A stretch of 51,546 nucleotides of DNA from Nitrospira sp. (GTDB taxonomy: Bacteria; Nitrospirota; Nitrospiria; Nitrospirales; Nitrospiraceae): contig JAJFBJ010000023.1 in the NCBI GenBank assembly GCA_020697375.1, forward strand, positions 1 through 51,546, in the 5' to 3' direction. Below are positions 44,293-51,546 of the stretch, one piece after another. The position numbers and the translations under genes are program-made. Position 1 is the stretch's first letter, and each line of letters opens with the position of its first letter. The notes beneath the pieces were generated by a model. It saw only the letters and a program-made list of their open reading frames with translations, searched no databases and was not told the DNA's origin.

Positions 44293-45277
44293 CCTGAGCA
44301 GTCAACCACACATAGTCCGCAATTCCTTCTTGCATAGCTTGCCGCAGTTCCTCCGCTCGGTCGGTTTCGAATGTGGCCAAGTATACCGTCACCTGTTTGA
44401 GTCCTCCTGGAACCCGTCGAGCAACACGGTTCGGCACCGGCAACCGATATTGCACATGACCTCCCCCCGTGTAGCTCACCACCGGCCCTTGCGAAGGATC
44501 TGCTTCAGCACGTATTCGTGTGAGCGCCGCAGCAAGCGTCTTCGCCATGCCCTCATCCCTTACCATGGAGGCTTCATACATCGTCTGATAATCCTCCATG
44601 GAACCGCCTCCATGGCAAGCCTGGATTTGAGACAAGATCCGGGATCGATAGGCAGGATCATCAACGATGGTCTCCTCTTGCATGCCCCACCGGCTCCACT
44701 CCGCCTGCTGCCTGGCCTGAGCAAGCCCCTGCTTGACCACTTGGCGAATCAATGGTTTGGGAGGATTCATCGCCAGCAAGGGAAGATGCCGGTCTTTGGC
44801 CAACTGCGCCAAGGGCTCATAACTTTCGAAGGCTCCGCCCCAATTTTGCTTCCATAATGCACGTTCGAGAAATTCCGGGCGATCGATTTCCTTCGAATCG
44901 ATGTAGTCATCCAAGGCCGGTTGACCATCCCACCCGAACATTTCCATCGCCAGAACGGGACGTCGCCCATGCTTCAGAAGCGATCGGAGCACCGTTAAGG
45001 CTGCGTCAATGTGGAAACGGTTGTCATGTTCCTCCCCGAGATAAATCGCGTCGTACCTGCTCAGTTCCTCCAGCCACCTGTTCATCGGCACCGGAAGACC
45101 GGTTTTCGCGTCAAGCACCTGATCTGCCGCCCATTCGTCCCATAACTGATCCGTCATAACTGATGAGGGGGCTTTCACCTGACAACCAAGAATGACTGAT
45201 ATCAAACTGACCACGGCGAGCAACTGAATCGAAACGATGGGGACTCCCCCGTAGGAATGAATACAAGGATTACGCAT
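44261..45277 (-). CDS. ChaN family lipoprotein
   Basis: 338 residues. The lipobox SVILGC gives lipidated Cys32. The mature domain matches ChaN/DUF399: YDAIYLGEEHDNRFH near residue 75 with the conserved Glu-His, LAMEMFGWDGQPALDDYI, LLAMNPPKPLIRQVV, ACHGGG and the C-terminal VSYTGGGHVQYRLPVP. Campylobacter ChaN binds haem between two monomers and is linked to iron uptake, so haem or iron handling at the outer membrane is a family-based expectation. No TonB receptor is nearby, so this role is not confirmed by context. Confidence 0.88.
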   Translation of the reverse strand: MRNPCIHSYGGVPIVSIQLLAVVSLISVILGCQVKAPSSVMTDQLWDEWAADQVLDAKTGLPVPMNRWLEELSRYDAIYLGEEHDNRFHIDAALTVLRSLLKHGRRPVLAMEMFGWDGQPALDDYIDSKEIDRPEFLERALWKQNWGGAFESYEPLAQLAKDRHLPLLAMNPPKPLIRQVVKQGLAQARQQAEWSRWGMQEETIVDDPAYRSRILSQIQACHGGGSMEDYQTMYEASMVRDEGMAKTLAAALTRIRAEADPSQGPVVSYTGGGHVQYRLPVPNRVARRVPGGLKQVTVYLATFETDRAEELRQAMQEGIADYVWLTAQGAKGPPRQCR

Positions 45278-45322
45278 ATGGTCTACCTAACATAGGCTTG
45301 ATGCGGCCGCAAGGCAGCTGTC

Positions 45323-45352
45323 TTGACTCCTTTACGGCAGGCCCGCTACGCT
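45323..45352 (+). promoter_or_regulatory. Possible promoter of the 442-residue protein gene
   Basis: TTGACT (45323-45328) and TACGCT (45347-45352) with an 18-base spacer, about 60 bases before the ATG at 45416. The -35 is strong and the -10 weak. Confidence 0.4.
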
Positions 45353-45415
45353 GACCCGACGCGCACCGAAGACCCCTCCCGCGCCCTACCGGAACAGTGA
45401 CTATCTGAGCGGTTC

Positions 45416-46744
45416 ATGAACATGGATTTCGACAACCTGGCCGCATTCCGGAAGCAAGTGACATCCGCTCGGTCCCTGGAGTCAAGTTCCTGGGATGCCT
45501 CTCGTGACCTCGTGAATCCAGCACAATGGCCGACGACGTTCAAGGCGCTCGTCGGGGCCATCGAGATGTCATCCTTCCCGGATGAGCTTAAGCGCAGCTT
45601 AATCGCCGCGTTGCCGCCAGAACAAGAACTTGCACGCCGCTCCTCATCCGGCGAATCGCTCAAGCAGTTGACGGGACTTCCGCCCACCAAAGCTCTGCGT
45701 GCGCTCTGTGTTCTGTTTGGCCTGCGATCGACTCAATCCTCAAGGTGGCCGATTCCAACCCTGACGCCGGAGTCGGCCGAAATGTTTATCCGGCAGCACA
45801 GCAATCCCTTTGACCTGCTGATTGAACAGCGTCCTGCCTCCGTATTGGACCTGGGAGCAGGCGACTTGTCGTTCGCCGAGGAACTCGTCACGCTTTATGG
45901 AGATCGCATGGCAACGCAAGCCAAGCCGCTCATTCTCCACTGCCTCGACCGGCTAGACCCCGGTTCCCAGCTCGGAGGACCACTGCACGTCCACCCGCTC
46001 CGCTTGGACCGCCTGCGCTCCAAGCCCGGTTTGCAATTTCGCTTCTACGGTGATCAGGACATGTTTGCTCTTGATTCACTCGAACAGGACGACCATCTGG
46101 CCAAGCGATACCTCCTCGTTACCTGCTGGGCGCCCGCGACGCCGACCTTTGCCTATGAACCCACTCGGCTCTCTGCGGCAACTCTCGCCGACGAACTGCG
46201 ACGCACGAAGGGAGATTCCCGACGGATTAAACACGGGAAGGAATCGGCGCTGGAAGTGTGGCATGCAGGACGAAGTCTTCTCTTTCCGCCATGGAAATTC
46301 GATATCCGCGGCCCTCTCGCATTGTTGGAATTAATGGCCAGTCGCGGAGTCCTATGCGTGCTGGGAGCGGTCGACTCCCAAGTGTTCTGGGAAATCCTGT
46401 CGCAGTTGATCGAAGACCGGCGCGCGAGACCCAAGAATCTCGTCTTGTCCGAGCAGAATCTGCCCGACCTGTTGGGGGACACGTTTCACCAGCTCTCGGC
46501 GCTTCCGCTTGGTGGATCCTGTGCCCTGTCGGACCTCGCAACATTACGCCGGACCTTCCCCTCCGTCCTCCCCATTCCTTCTGACCATAGCGCTCCCTAT
46601 CGCTTCCGACAGGTCTTGATTCGACGTGGCGCTCTCTTCGAAGGTCAACCGGCAAGCAGCACCGCCGGACGGTTTCAGGGAATGACGGAAGAAACTCCGC
46701 CCTGGTTTCTCACGCTCGTCCCTGAACAGGTGCCGGCTTCATGA
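45416..46744 (+). CDS. Unassigned protein with possible SAM-binding motif
   Basis: 442 residues and no recognised full-length family. The segment ASVLDLGAGDLSFAEEL (about 141-157) resembles motif I of class I methyltransferases (hD-h-GxG-x), and LILHCLDRLDPGS after it could be the acidic strand-2 end. Downstream WAPATPTFAYEPTRLS and LALLELMASRGVLCVLGAVD have no obvious counterpart. The first 120 residues look helical and may be an interaction domain. No signal peptide. Methyltransferase activity is a guess from one motif. It precedes the MoxR operon by 121 bases but has its own promoter. Confidence 0.75.
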   Translation: MNMDFDNLAAFRKQVTSARSLESSSWDASRDLVNPAQWPTTFKALVGAIEMSSFPDELKRSLIAALPPEQELARRSSSGESLKQLTGLPPTKALRALCVLFGLRSTQSSRWPIPTLTPESAEMFIRQHSNPFDLLIEQRPASVLDLGAGDLSFAEELVTLYGDRMATQAKPLILHCLDRLDPGSQLGGPLHVHPLRLDRLRSKPGLQFRFYGDQDMFALDSLEQDDHLAKRYLLVTCWAPATPTFAYEPTRLSAATLADELRRTKGDSRRIKHGKESALEVWHAGRSLLFPPWKFDIRGPLALLELMASRGVLCVLGAVDSQVFWEILSQLIEDRRARPKNLVLSEQNLPDLLGDTFHQLSALPLGGSCALSDLATLRRTFPSVLPIPSDHSAPYRFRQVLIRRGALFEGQPASSTAGRFQGMTEETPPWFLTLVPEQVPAS

Positions 46745-46815
46745 CACGCCGGCCTAAGCGACTAGACAACGCGACCCCGGATGATTGTCCCGCGCCGCAC
46801 GAATACCCGTATAAA

Positions 46816-46844
46816 TTGACGGTCCACGGCCCCTTTGTTAGACT
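46816..46844 (+). promoter_or_regulatory. Likely sigma70 promoter of the MoxR-DUF58-transglutaminase operon
   Basis: TTGACG (46816-46821) and TAGACT (46839-46844) with an ideal 17-base spacer, 21 bases before the TTG start of the moxR-like gene. Confidence 0.6.
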
Positions 46845-46865
46845 TCCGCCATAACACGCCATGTT

Positions 46866-47840
46866 TTGAACCTAATTCCTCTTCTAGAACATCCCATCGT
46901 GACTGCTTCGCAATCGATCAAATCGTTACAGGACAATATCGCGCAGGTTATCAAGGGAAAGGCGCGGGTCATCGAAATGGCCGTCGTCTGCCTGCTGGCG
47001 CGTGGGCACCTCCTGATTGAAGACGTTCCAGGAGTCGGCAAGACCACGCTTGCCCATAGCCTCGCACGCTCCTTGGATTGTTCCTTCAAACGCATTCAGT
47101 TCACCAGCGACTTGTTACCTTCCGACATTGTCGGCATCTCCATGTTCAATCGTCAGAAACAAGCCTTTGAGTTCATGCCGGGTCCGTTGTTCGCGAATAT
47201 CGTGCTGGCCGATGAAATCAATCGCACGACCCCAAAAACACAAAGCAGCCTATTGGAAGCCATGAGCGAGGCGCAAATTTCAGTGGACAACCACACCTAT
47301 CCCTTGCGTCAGCCGTTCATGGTCATCGCCACTCAAAACCCAGCTGACTATCAGGGCACCTTTTCTCTTCCGGAGTCCCAATTGGACCGGTTTCTCATGC
47401 GACTCCGCATCGGATATCCGACCCCCGATGAAGAAAAAAAGGTGCTCGACCGCTCGCACGCTGCCCATCCGGCAGGCGAGATTCAGCCGGTCTTGAACGC
47501 GCAACACATTCTGGACCTCCAAGCTCGGGTGGAAAAAATCCGGATGGAAGACAGTCTGATGGACTATTTGCTTGCGATCGTACTGGCCACCAGGAGCAAC
47601 GCTCTGCTGTCCCTCGGAGTCAGTACGCGAGGCACTCTCGCGCTGTGCAAGGCGGCGAAGGCACTGGCCCTCGTGCGTGATCGAGACTATTGCCTTCCGG
47701 AGGACATCAAGGAGTTGGCTCCAAGCGTCCTCTCACACCGCGTCATGCTCCATCGTTCTCAAGGCATGCGCATGAAAACTTTCGAGTATACGGAGCAGGT
47801 GATCAAGGACATTCTCGACACCATACCAGTCCCCTTGTGA
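46866..47840 (+). CDS. MoxR family AAA+ ATPase
   Basis: 324-residue AAA+ ATPase of the MoxR class, thought to act as a chaperone in metal or cofactor insertion and in assembly of partner proteins, here probably the DUF58 protein. Walker A is DVPGVGKTT (GVGKT at 56-60), Walker B VLADEINR, sensor 1 ATQNP, and the lid follows about residue 190. The start is probably TTG at 46866, or GTG at 46899 (12th codon), because no ATG fits; both lack a clear ribosome site. The gene is followed after 60 bases by the DUF58 gene. Confidence 0.92.
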   Translation: MNLIPLLEHPIVTASQSIKSLQDNIAQVIKGKARVIEMAVVCLLARGHLLIEDVPGVGKTTLAHSLARSLDCSFKRIQFTSDLLPSDIVGISMFNRQKQAFEFMPGPLFANIVLADEINRTTPKTQSSLLEAMSEAQISVDNHTYPLRQPFMVIATQNPADYQGTFSLPESQLDRFLMRLRIGYPTPDEEKKVLDRSHAAHPAGEIQPVLNAQHILDLQARVEKIRMEDSLMDYLLAIVLATRSNALLSLGVSTRGTLALCKAAKALALVRDRDYCLPEDIKELAPSVLSHRVMLHRSQGMRMKTFEYTEQVIKDILDTIPVPL

Positions 47841-47900
47841 TTGTCCGTAAGATGCCAGAAACCTGCGCCATGCGCGTGCGGGGAATGCGGCAGGTGATCT

Positions 47901-49055
47901 TTGCCTTCCAGCCTATTGCCCAACAGCCTTCAGACAGATTCCCGGTGGTTCGCCCGGCGCAGAGCCATTCGAGCGACGACAGAAGGTATCCGGTTTCTGT
48001 TGTTTACGTTGGCCGTTGGAGTCGCAGCAGTCAATACCGGCAACAATCTCTTCTACCTGCTGCTCGCCATGATGCTGAGCTTGATTATCCTGTCTGGATT
48101 GCTTTCGCAACAATGCCTGCGCCGGCTGGAATTCCATCGCCACATCCCGGACTATCTCTTCGTGAATGAGCCGGCTACCGTGACGCTCTGGATAGCCAAT
48201 CGCAAGTCGCGCTTCCCAAGCCTGTCGCTGCGACTGTTCGATGTCTTGGCCGGACAAGATCCTGATAGAGGGCTTTACCTCGAGCACCTCGCACCTCAAT
48301 CCTCCACATTGCTCTCCTATCCTATCCTCGTGCGGCGACGTGGGCGGTATCGGTTCGATGGAGTACGAGTCGTCACACCCTTCCCCTTCGGACTTTTTCA
48401 CAAGAAATCGTTCTATCCATTTACGGCCGACATCATCGTGTGTCCGGGAATGATCCCACTCCCACCGATTCTAATCGAGGAGTTGAACGCGATGGGACAG
48501 GACCAAGCACTGGCTCGTCGAGGGCAGGGGAACTCGCTCTACAATTTGCGAGAATTCCGACCTGGTGACGATTCACGCGCCATTCATTGGATGACGACGG
48601 CCCGAACCTCGAAATTGATCCTCAGAGAAACCGAAGCGGAAGACCAGCGACAGGTCACTCTTGCTATATCGACCGTCGCCCCGGTCGAGGAAAATGGTGC
48701 GTTCGAAAGAGCCCTCTCAATTGCCGCATCACTGCTAGATCTGTTCCTAAAAGACGGGTACCAAGTTCGTCTGCTGCTTGGCGACCAGCAGGGGATTGTA
48801 GCCAGTGGGGAAACACCATCCTTTCACTCGCTGCATGCCCTGGCGCTCTGCGAACGACGCCCTAATACTGCGGGCGCCTCCATTCGACAAGCCCTGGGAC
48901 AGGCGCTTGCCGAATCGCGCGAGGGCTCGGCGATATTACTTTTACCCTGGGCAGATCCCGACCAATGTGAGGAATTTCCGGCCGTCGATCATGTCATTTC
49001 TCCTCAGTCTCACAAGGACCTCTTCGATGGCGTTGGACCAGGCATTCCGGCTTAG
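47901..49055 (+). CDS. DUF58 domain membrane protein
   Basis: 384 residues. Two adjacent membrane segments lie near the N-terminus (about 28-70: FLLFTLAVGVAAVNTG, then LFYLLLAMMLSLIILSGLL). They are followed by a beta-rich region and the DUF58 core, with the diagnostic LREFRPGDDSRAIHWMTTAR (about residue 214) and a vWA-like C-terminal half. DUF58 proteins are standard partners of MoxR ATPases and of the downstream TgpA transglutaminase. The TTG start at 47901 is the only in-frame option that retains the membrane segments intact. The 3' end overlaps the next gene by 29 bases. Confidence 0.9.
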   Translation: MPSSLLPNSLQTDSRWFARRRAIRATTEGIRFLLFTLAVGVAAVNTGNNLFYLLLAMMLSLIILSGLLSQQCLRRLEFHRHIPDYLFVNEPATVTLWIANRKSRFPSLSLRLFDVLAGQDPDRGLYLEHLAPQSSTLLSYPILVRRRGRYRFDGVRVVTPFPFGLFHKKSFYPFTADIIVCPGMIPLPPILIEELNAMGQDQALARRGQGNSLYNLREFRPGDDSRAIHWMTTARTSKLILRETEAEDQRQVTLAISTVAPVEENGAFERALSIAASLLDLFLKDGYQVRLLLGDQQGIVASGETPSFHSLHALALCERRPNTAGASIRQALGQALAESREGSAILLLPWADPDQCEEFPAVDHVISPQSHKDLFDGVGPGIPA

Positions 49056-51237
49056 CTCAATCCTGTTGGCTGCAACCAGCTTCGGGAGCCTTGCACTTGT
49101 GATTTTACTGCCACCCTGGCTGCTCACCCTGGCAGGCATTGCATTCGCCATAGCGCTCCTGCGTGTGAATAACGCGTCCCTGATCTCGGGATTGTTGTTC
49201 AATCTGCGCTTTTCTGCACTGACATGGAATGTGTTTCTCCTGCTCGCATTCGCGGCTTTCTGGATCGATCTCCTGCTCGTTTCACAAGAACTCCTGCCGG
49301 CCGGGATCCATTTTCTCGTGCTGCTCTTGGTGAATAAACTCTCGAACCTCGATCAACGGCGGGACTATTTGCATCTCTATGCCATTAGCCTCATCACGCT
49401 CCTGGCTTCTGCTGCGCTGACCACTCAGCTGTGGTACGCCCCTTTCTTTTTCCTCTACCTCGTGGCAGGAGTCTGGACCCTGTTGCTGTATCACCTCGTG
49501 AAAGAGAAGGAAGAGTGCCAGGGCGGCCAAACCGCCGGCACTGTCCATTTCCAGCCCCCTTCGCCTCCGGCGCACATTAGTCGCCGTTTCTTCTGGGCGA
49601 CCAACGCCATGGCGGCCGGCGCATTCGGGCTTACACTGTTGTTCTTTTTCTTTATTCCACGGATCGGGGTTGGGTTCTTTCAGAACAATCACGGGGAAAG
49701 TTTGCGTACCACGGGATTTACGCAGCATGTCGATCTGGGAGTCATGGGGCCGGTTAAGCAAGACCCCAGCATCGTGATGCGTGTGGAATTGACGGAAGGC
49801 GAGAGCAACGAATCCAAACGGGAGCCTCTTTATCTTCGCGGGGTAGCCTACGACCAATACAATGGAAAATCCTGGAGCAATAGCCTGCCACACCGCCGCA
49901 CGCTCACGGAACTCCCCCAGGGAACGTTTACGCTACGAACACCCCGCGTCGAATCTCCTGCGGCCTTTGACCGGCGTCTCAGGCAGGATATTCTGCTTGA
50001 GCCGCTCGATACGGCCGTACTCTTCGGCGCCCCGCTCCCCGTCTCCGTGAAGGGCGATTTCCTCTCGGTGCAAGCCGATCTCATGGGCTCTCTGCACCTT
50101 CCATTTCCATCCCATGCCCGCATCCAATACACAGCCTATTCTTTGCCGACCACAGTGACAGCGACAGAGAACAGGGCGACCGCGTTTCTGTATCCTGAGT
50201 TTATCCTCCAACACTATCTCCAGGTTCCTGCCGTCAGCTCACAGGTAGTTGATCTGGCGCGACGGGTGACCCAGCCGGCCACCAGCGTCTCGCAGGCCGT
50301 CAATCTGATCCGTGCACATTTATTGACCACGTATCGTTACAGCTTGGATGTACCCTCCCTTCAGTCTGTTCATCCCTTGGAAGACTTTCTCCTGACCAGA
50401 AAAACGGGATACTGCGAACACTATGCCACCGCGATGGTGGTGCTGCTCCGCACGGTGGGTATTCCCGCAAGGCTGGTGACTGGATTTCTTGCAACCGAAT
50501 GGAATGGATTCGGGAAGCACTACACGGTTCGGCAACGGGACGCCCATGCCTGGGTGGAGGTCTATTTCCCGCAATCAGGATGGATCACGATGGATCCCAC
50601 CCCTCCCGTTGCCGATGGGAGTATCCAAGCCTGGTGGAAATCCGCCGGCAGCGTGCTGGATTCAGTCCGGCTCGAATGGGATCGTCTCTTCGTCCACTAC
50701 AGTGCGAAGGATCAACTCGCCGTCGTGCAGGGTATCAGGGAAAGCGGTGAAGTAGTGCGTATAAAAATGTCTGAGTCCCTGACCGCCCTGTGGGCGCTGT
50801 TGTTCACCGTGCTCAGCCGATTCATCAAGACCCTCGCCCCAGCTGGCATTCCACAAGCGACTATCTTCTTCATCCTGATAATCGGCGCGGGGTATGTAGG
50901 GATGCGGGTATTGCGACAGCCCCGATTTGGAGCCGCACGGCAGGATGTCTATTCATCCGATCAACGTGTCGTCATCACTCTTTATACACACATGATCGAA
51001 TGCTTTGCCCAGAACGGCATCGCGAAACCGGCGAGCGCCACGCCGTTGGAATTTCTTGACTACGTTCGCGAGCAATGGTCCGAGGTCTCCTCTTCAGCCG
51101 CGGTCCTGACTCACCTGTACCAGCGGGTCCGATTCGGCAGGACCTCTGTGACCCCAGAAGAACTCTCTATTGCTCAAAGCTTGCTGCATAGACTTCAGCG
51201 ATCGGGCTCTTTTCCAGAAAACGACCATAAACAATGA
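49027..51237 (+). CDS. Membrane transglutaminase-like protein (TgpA family)
   Basis: 736 residues from the ATG at 49027, chosen because AAGGA precedes it by 8 bases and homology begins here; the start overlaps the DUF58 gene. About six N-terminal membrane helices (residues about 5-215) are followed by an extracytoplasmic transglutaminase core with the triad Cys463 (GYCEHYATAM), His507 (DAHAWVEVY) and Asp523 (TMDPTPP). One membrane helix follows (about 600-625), then a C-terminal DUF4129 domain (about 645-720). The Pseudomonas TgpA homologue is essential, but its substrate is unknown. With MoxR and DUF58 it forms a conserved membrane module. Confidence 0.92.
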   Translation: MALDQAFRLSSILLAATSFGSLALVILLPPWLLTLAGIAFAIALLRVNNASLISGLLFNLRFSALTWNVFLLLAFAAFWIDLLLVSQELLPAGIHFLVLLLVNKLSNLDQRRDYLHLYAISLITLLASAALTTQLWYAPFFFLYLVAGVWTLLLYHLVKEKEECQGGQTAGTVHFQPPSPPAHISRRFFWATNAMAAGAFGLTLLFFFFIPRIGVGFFQNNHGESLRTTGFTQHVDLGVMGPVKQDPSIVMRVELTEGESNESKREPLYLRGVAYDQYNGKSWSNSLPHRRTLTELPQGTFTLRTPRVESPAAFDRRLRQDILLEPLDTAVLFGAPLPVSVKGDFLSVQADLMGSLHLPFPSHARIQYTAYSLPTTVTATENRATAFLYPEFILQHYLQVPAVSSQVVDLARRVTQPATSVSQAVNLIRAHLLTTYRYSLDVPSLQSVHPLEDFLLTRKTGYCEHYATAMVVLLRTVGIPARLVTGFLATEWNGFGKHYTVRQRDAHAWVEVYFPQSGWITMDPTPPVADGSIQAWWKSAGSVLDSVRLEWDRLFVHYSAKDQLAVVQGIRESGEVVRIKMSESLTALWALLFTVLSRFIKTLAPAGIPQATIFFILIIGAGYVGMRVLRQPRFGAARQDVYSSDQRVVITLYTHMIECFAQNGIAKPASATPLEFLDYVREQWSEVSSSAAVLTHLYQRVRFGRTSVTPEELSIAQSLLHRLQRSGSFPENDHKQ

Positions 51238-51249
51238 AGCGGGACACAA

Positions 51250-51285
51250 CGTGCTCGTCTCCGGGCACGATACAATCACTTTTTT
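51250..51285 (+). terminator. Possible terminator of the transglutaminase operon
   Basis: The stem CGTGC (51250-51254)/GCACG (51265-51269) lies 13 bases after the transglutaminase stop and is followed ten bases later by six T residues (51280-51285). The distance to the T-run is long for an intrinsic terminator, so it may be weak. Confidence 0.35.
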
Positions 51286-51498
51286 CAGTCCTCCCGATAT
51301 GGACAATGGCTTGGACGCACGCCGAACCATGGAGATTGAATGAGCGGAATAAGAGCGGGATCGGACACAAGTCCATGCGGCCTGCATGAAACTCTACAGG
51401 ATGAAGAAGTGAGACTGATCCAGAGACGAATTTAGTTGGTAGTCCCGGAGATTGGAAGCTTCTCTTGGCACTACCTGGAGGCCGGACAAGATCTGATT

Positions 51499-51546
51499 TG
51501 GAGCGGGAAAGGGGATTTGAACCCCCGACCCTCGCCTTGGCAAGGC
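51499..51546 (-). tRNA. tRNA-Gly(GCC), partial at window edge
   Basis: The 3' part of a tRNA on the minus strand. Read from the edge it shows the anticodon arm with loop TTGCCAA (anticodon GCC), a T-arm GGGGG-TTCAAAT-CCCCT with all five pairs, and the acceptor strand TTCCCGC-T-CCA. The CCA end is encoded. The 5' half lies beyond the window, so the D-arm could not be checked. Confidence 0.93.

Overview
The window is ordinary chromosome of a GC-rich bacterium, most likely a member of Nitrospirota (genus Nitrospira or a close relative). This is an inference from overall protein resemblance and gene content: a Tll0287-like (DUF3365) haem protein, tandem bactofilins beside parAB, and an F1 operon without Fo genes. 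No marker gene in the window proves it. Genes are densely packed with short gaps and many 4-base start/stop overlaps. No insertion sequence, phage, CRISPR array or rRNA was recognised. A partial tRNA-Gly lies at the right edge.

Layout, left to right. 0.4-3.8 kb: an Hsp20 gene with a frameshifted 3' end, a response regulator-GGDEF diguanylate cyclase, a beta-helix repeat protein and a secreted TPR protein. 3.8-8.4 kb: anmK with a DUF2726 gene, then a zinc/manganese-type ABC importer. 8.6-13.4 kb: a GNAT acetyltransferase, a 59-residue zinc ribbon, two RluD-type pseudouridine synthases on either side of a PilZ gene, and a secreted c-type haem protein. 13.5-18.6 kb: atpHAGDC on the minus strand, with a strongly folded spacer between atpD and atpC.

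18.8-29.6 kb is a minus-strand block with the classic origin-proximal order rpmH-rnpA-yidD-yidC-mnmE-mnmG-rsmG-parA-parB, followed by two bactofilins and mnmA. Two perfect 16-bp parS palindromes flank rsmG, and one of them forms its first codons. A consensus sigma70 promoter (TTGACA-17-TATAAT) drives rpmH. dnaA is absent. MnmA, MnmE and MnmG together account for most of the wobble-uridine modification pathway.

30-38.4 kb: a lipoprotein with an L,D-transpeptidase fold whose catalytic Cys position is Ser, then a tightly coupled pgi-pgl-glk-rpiA sugar-phosphate operon and an M1 aminopeptidase. 38.5-43 kb: a YbbA/YbbP-like ABC exporter pair divergent from a TesA-like SGNH esterase, and a 58-residue membrane protein. 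43-51.2 kb: a SWIM zinc-finger coiled-coil protein, a ChaN-type lipoprotein, an unassigned 442-residue protein with a possible SAM-binding motif, and a MoxR-DUF58-transglutaminase operon.

I found no clearly new multi-gene system. The best leads are the Cys-to-Ser transpeptidase homologue, the folded atpD-atpC spacer, the parS sites embedded around rsmG with neighbouring bactofilins, and several small uncharacterised proteins.
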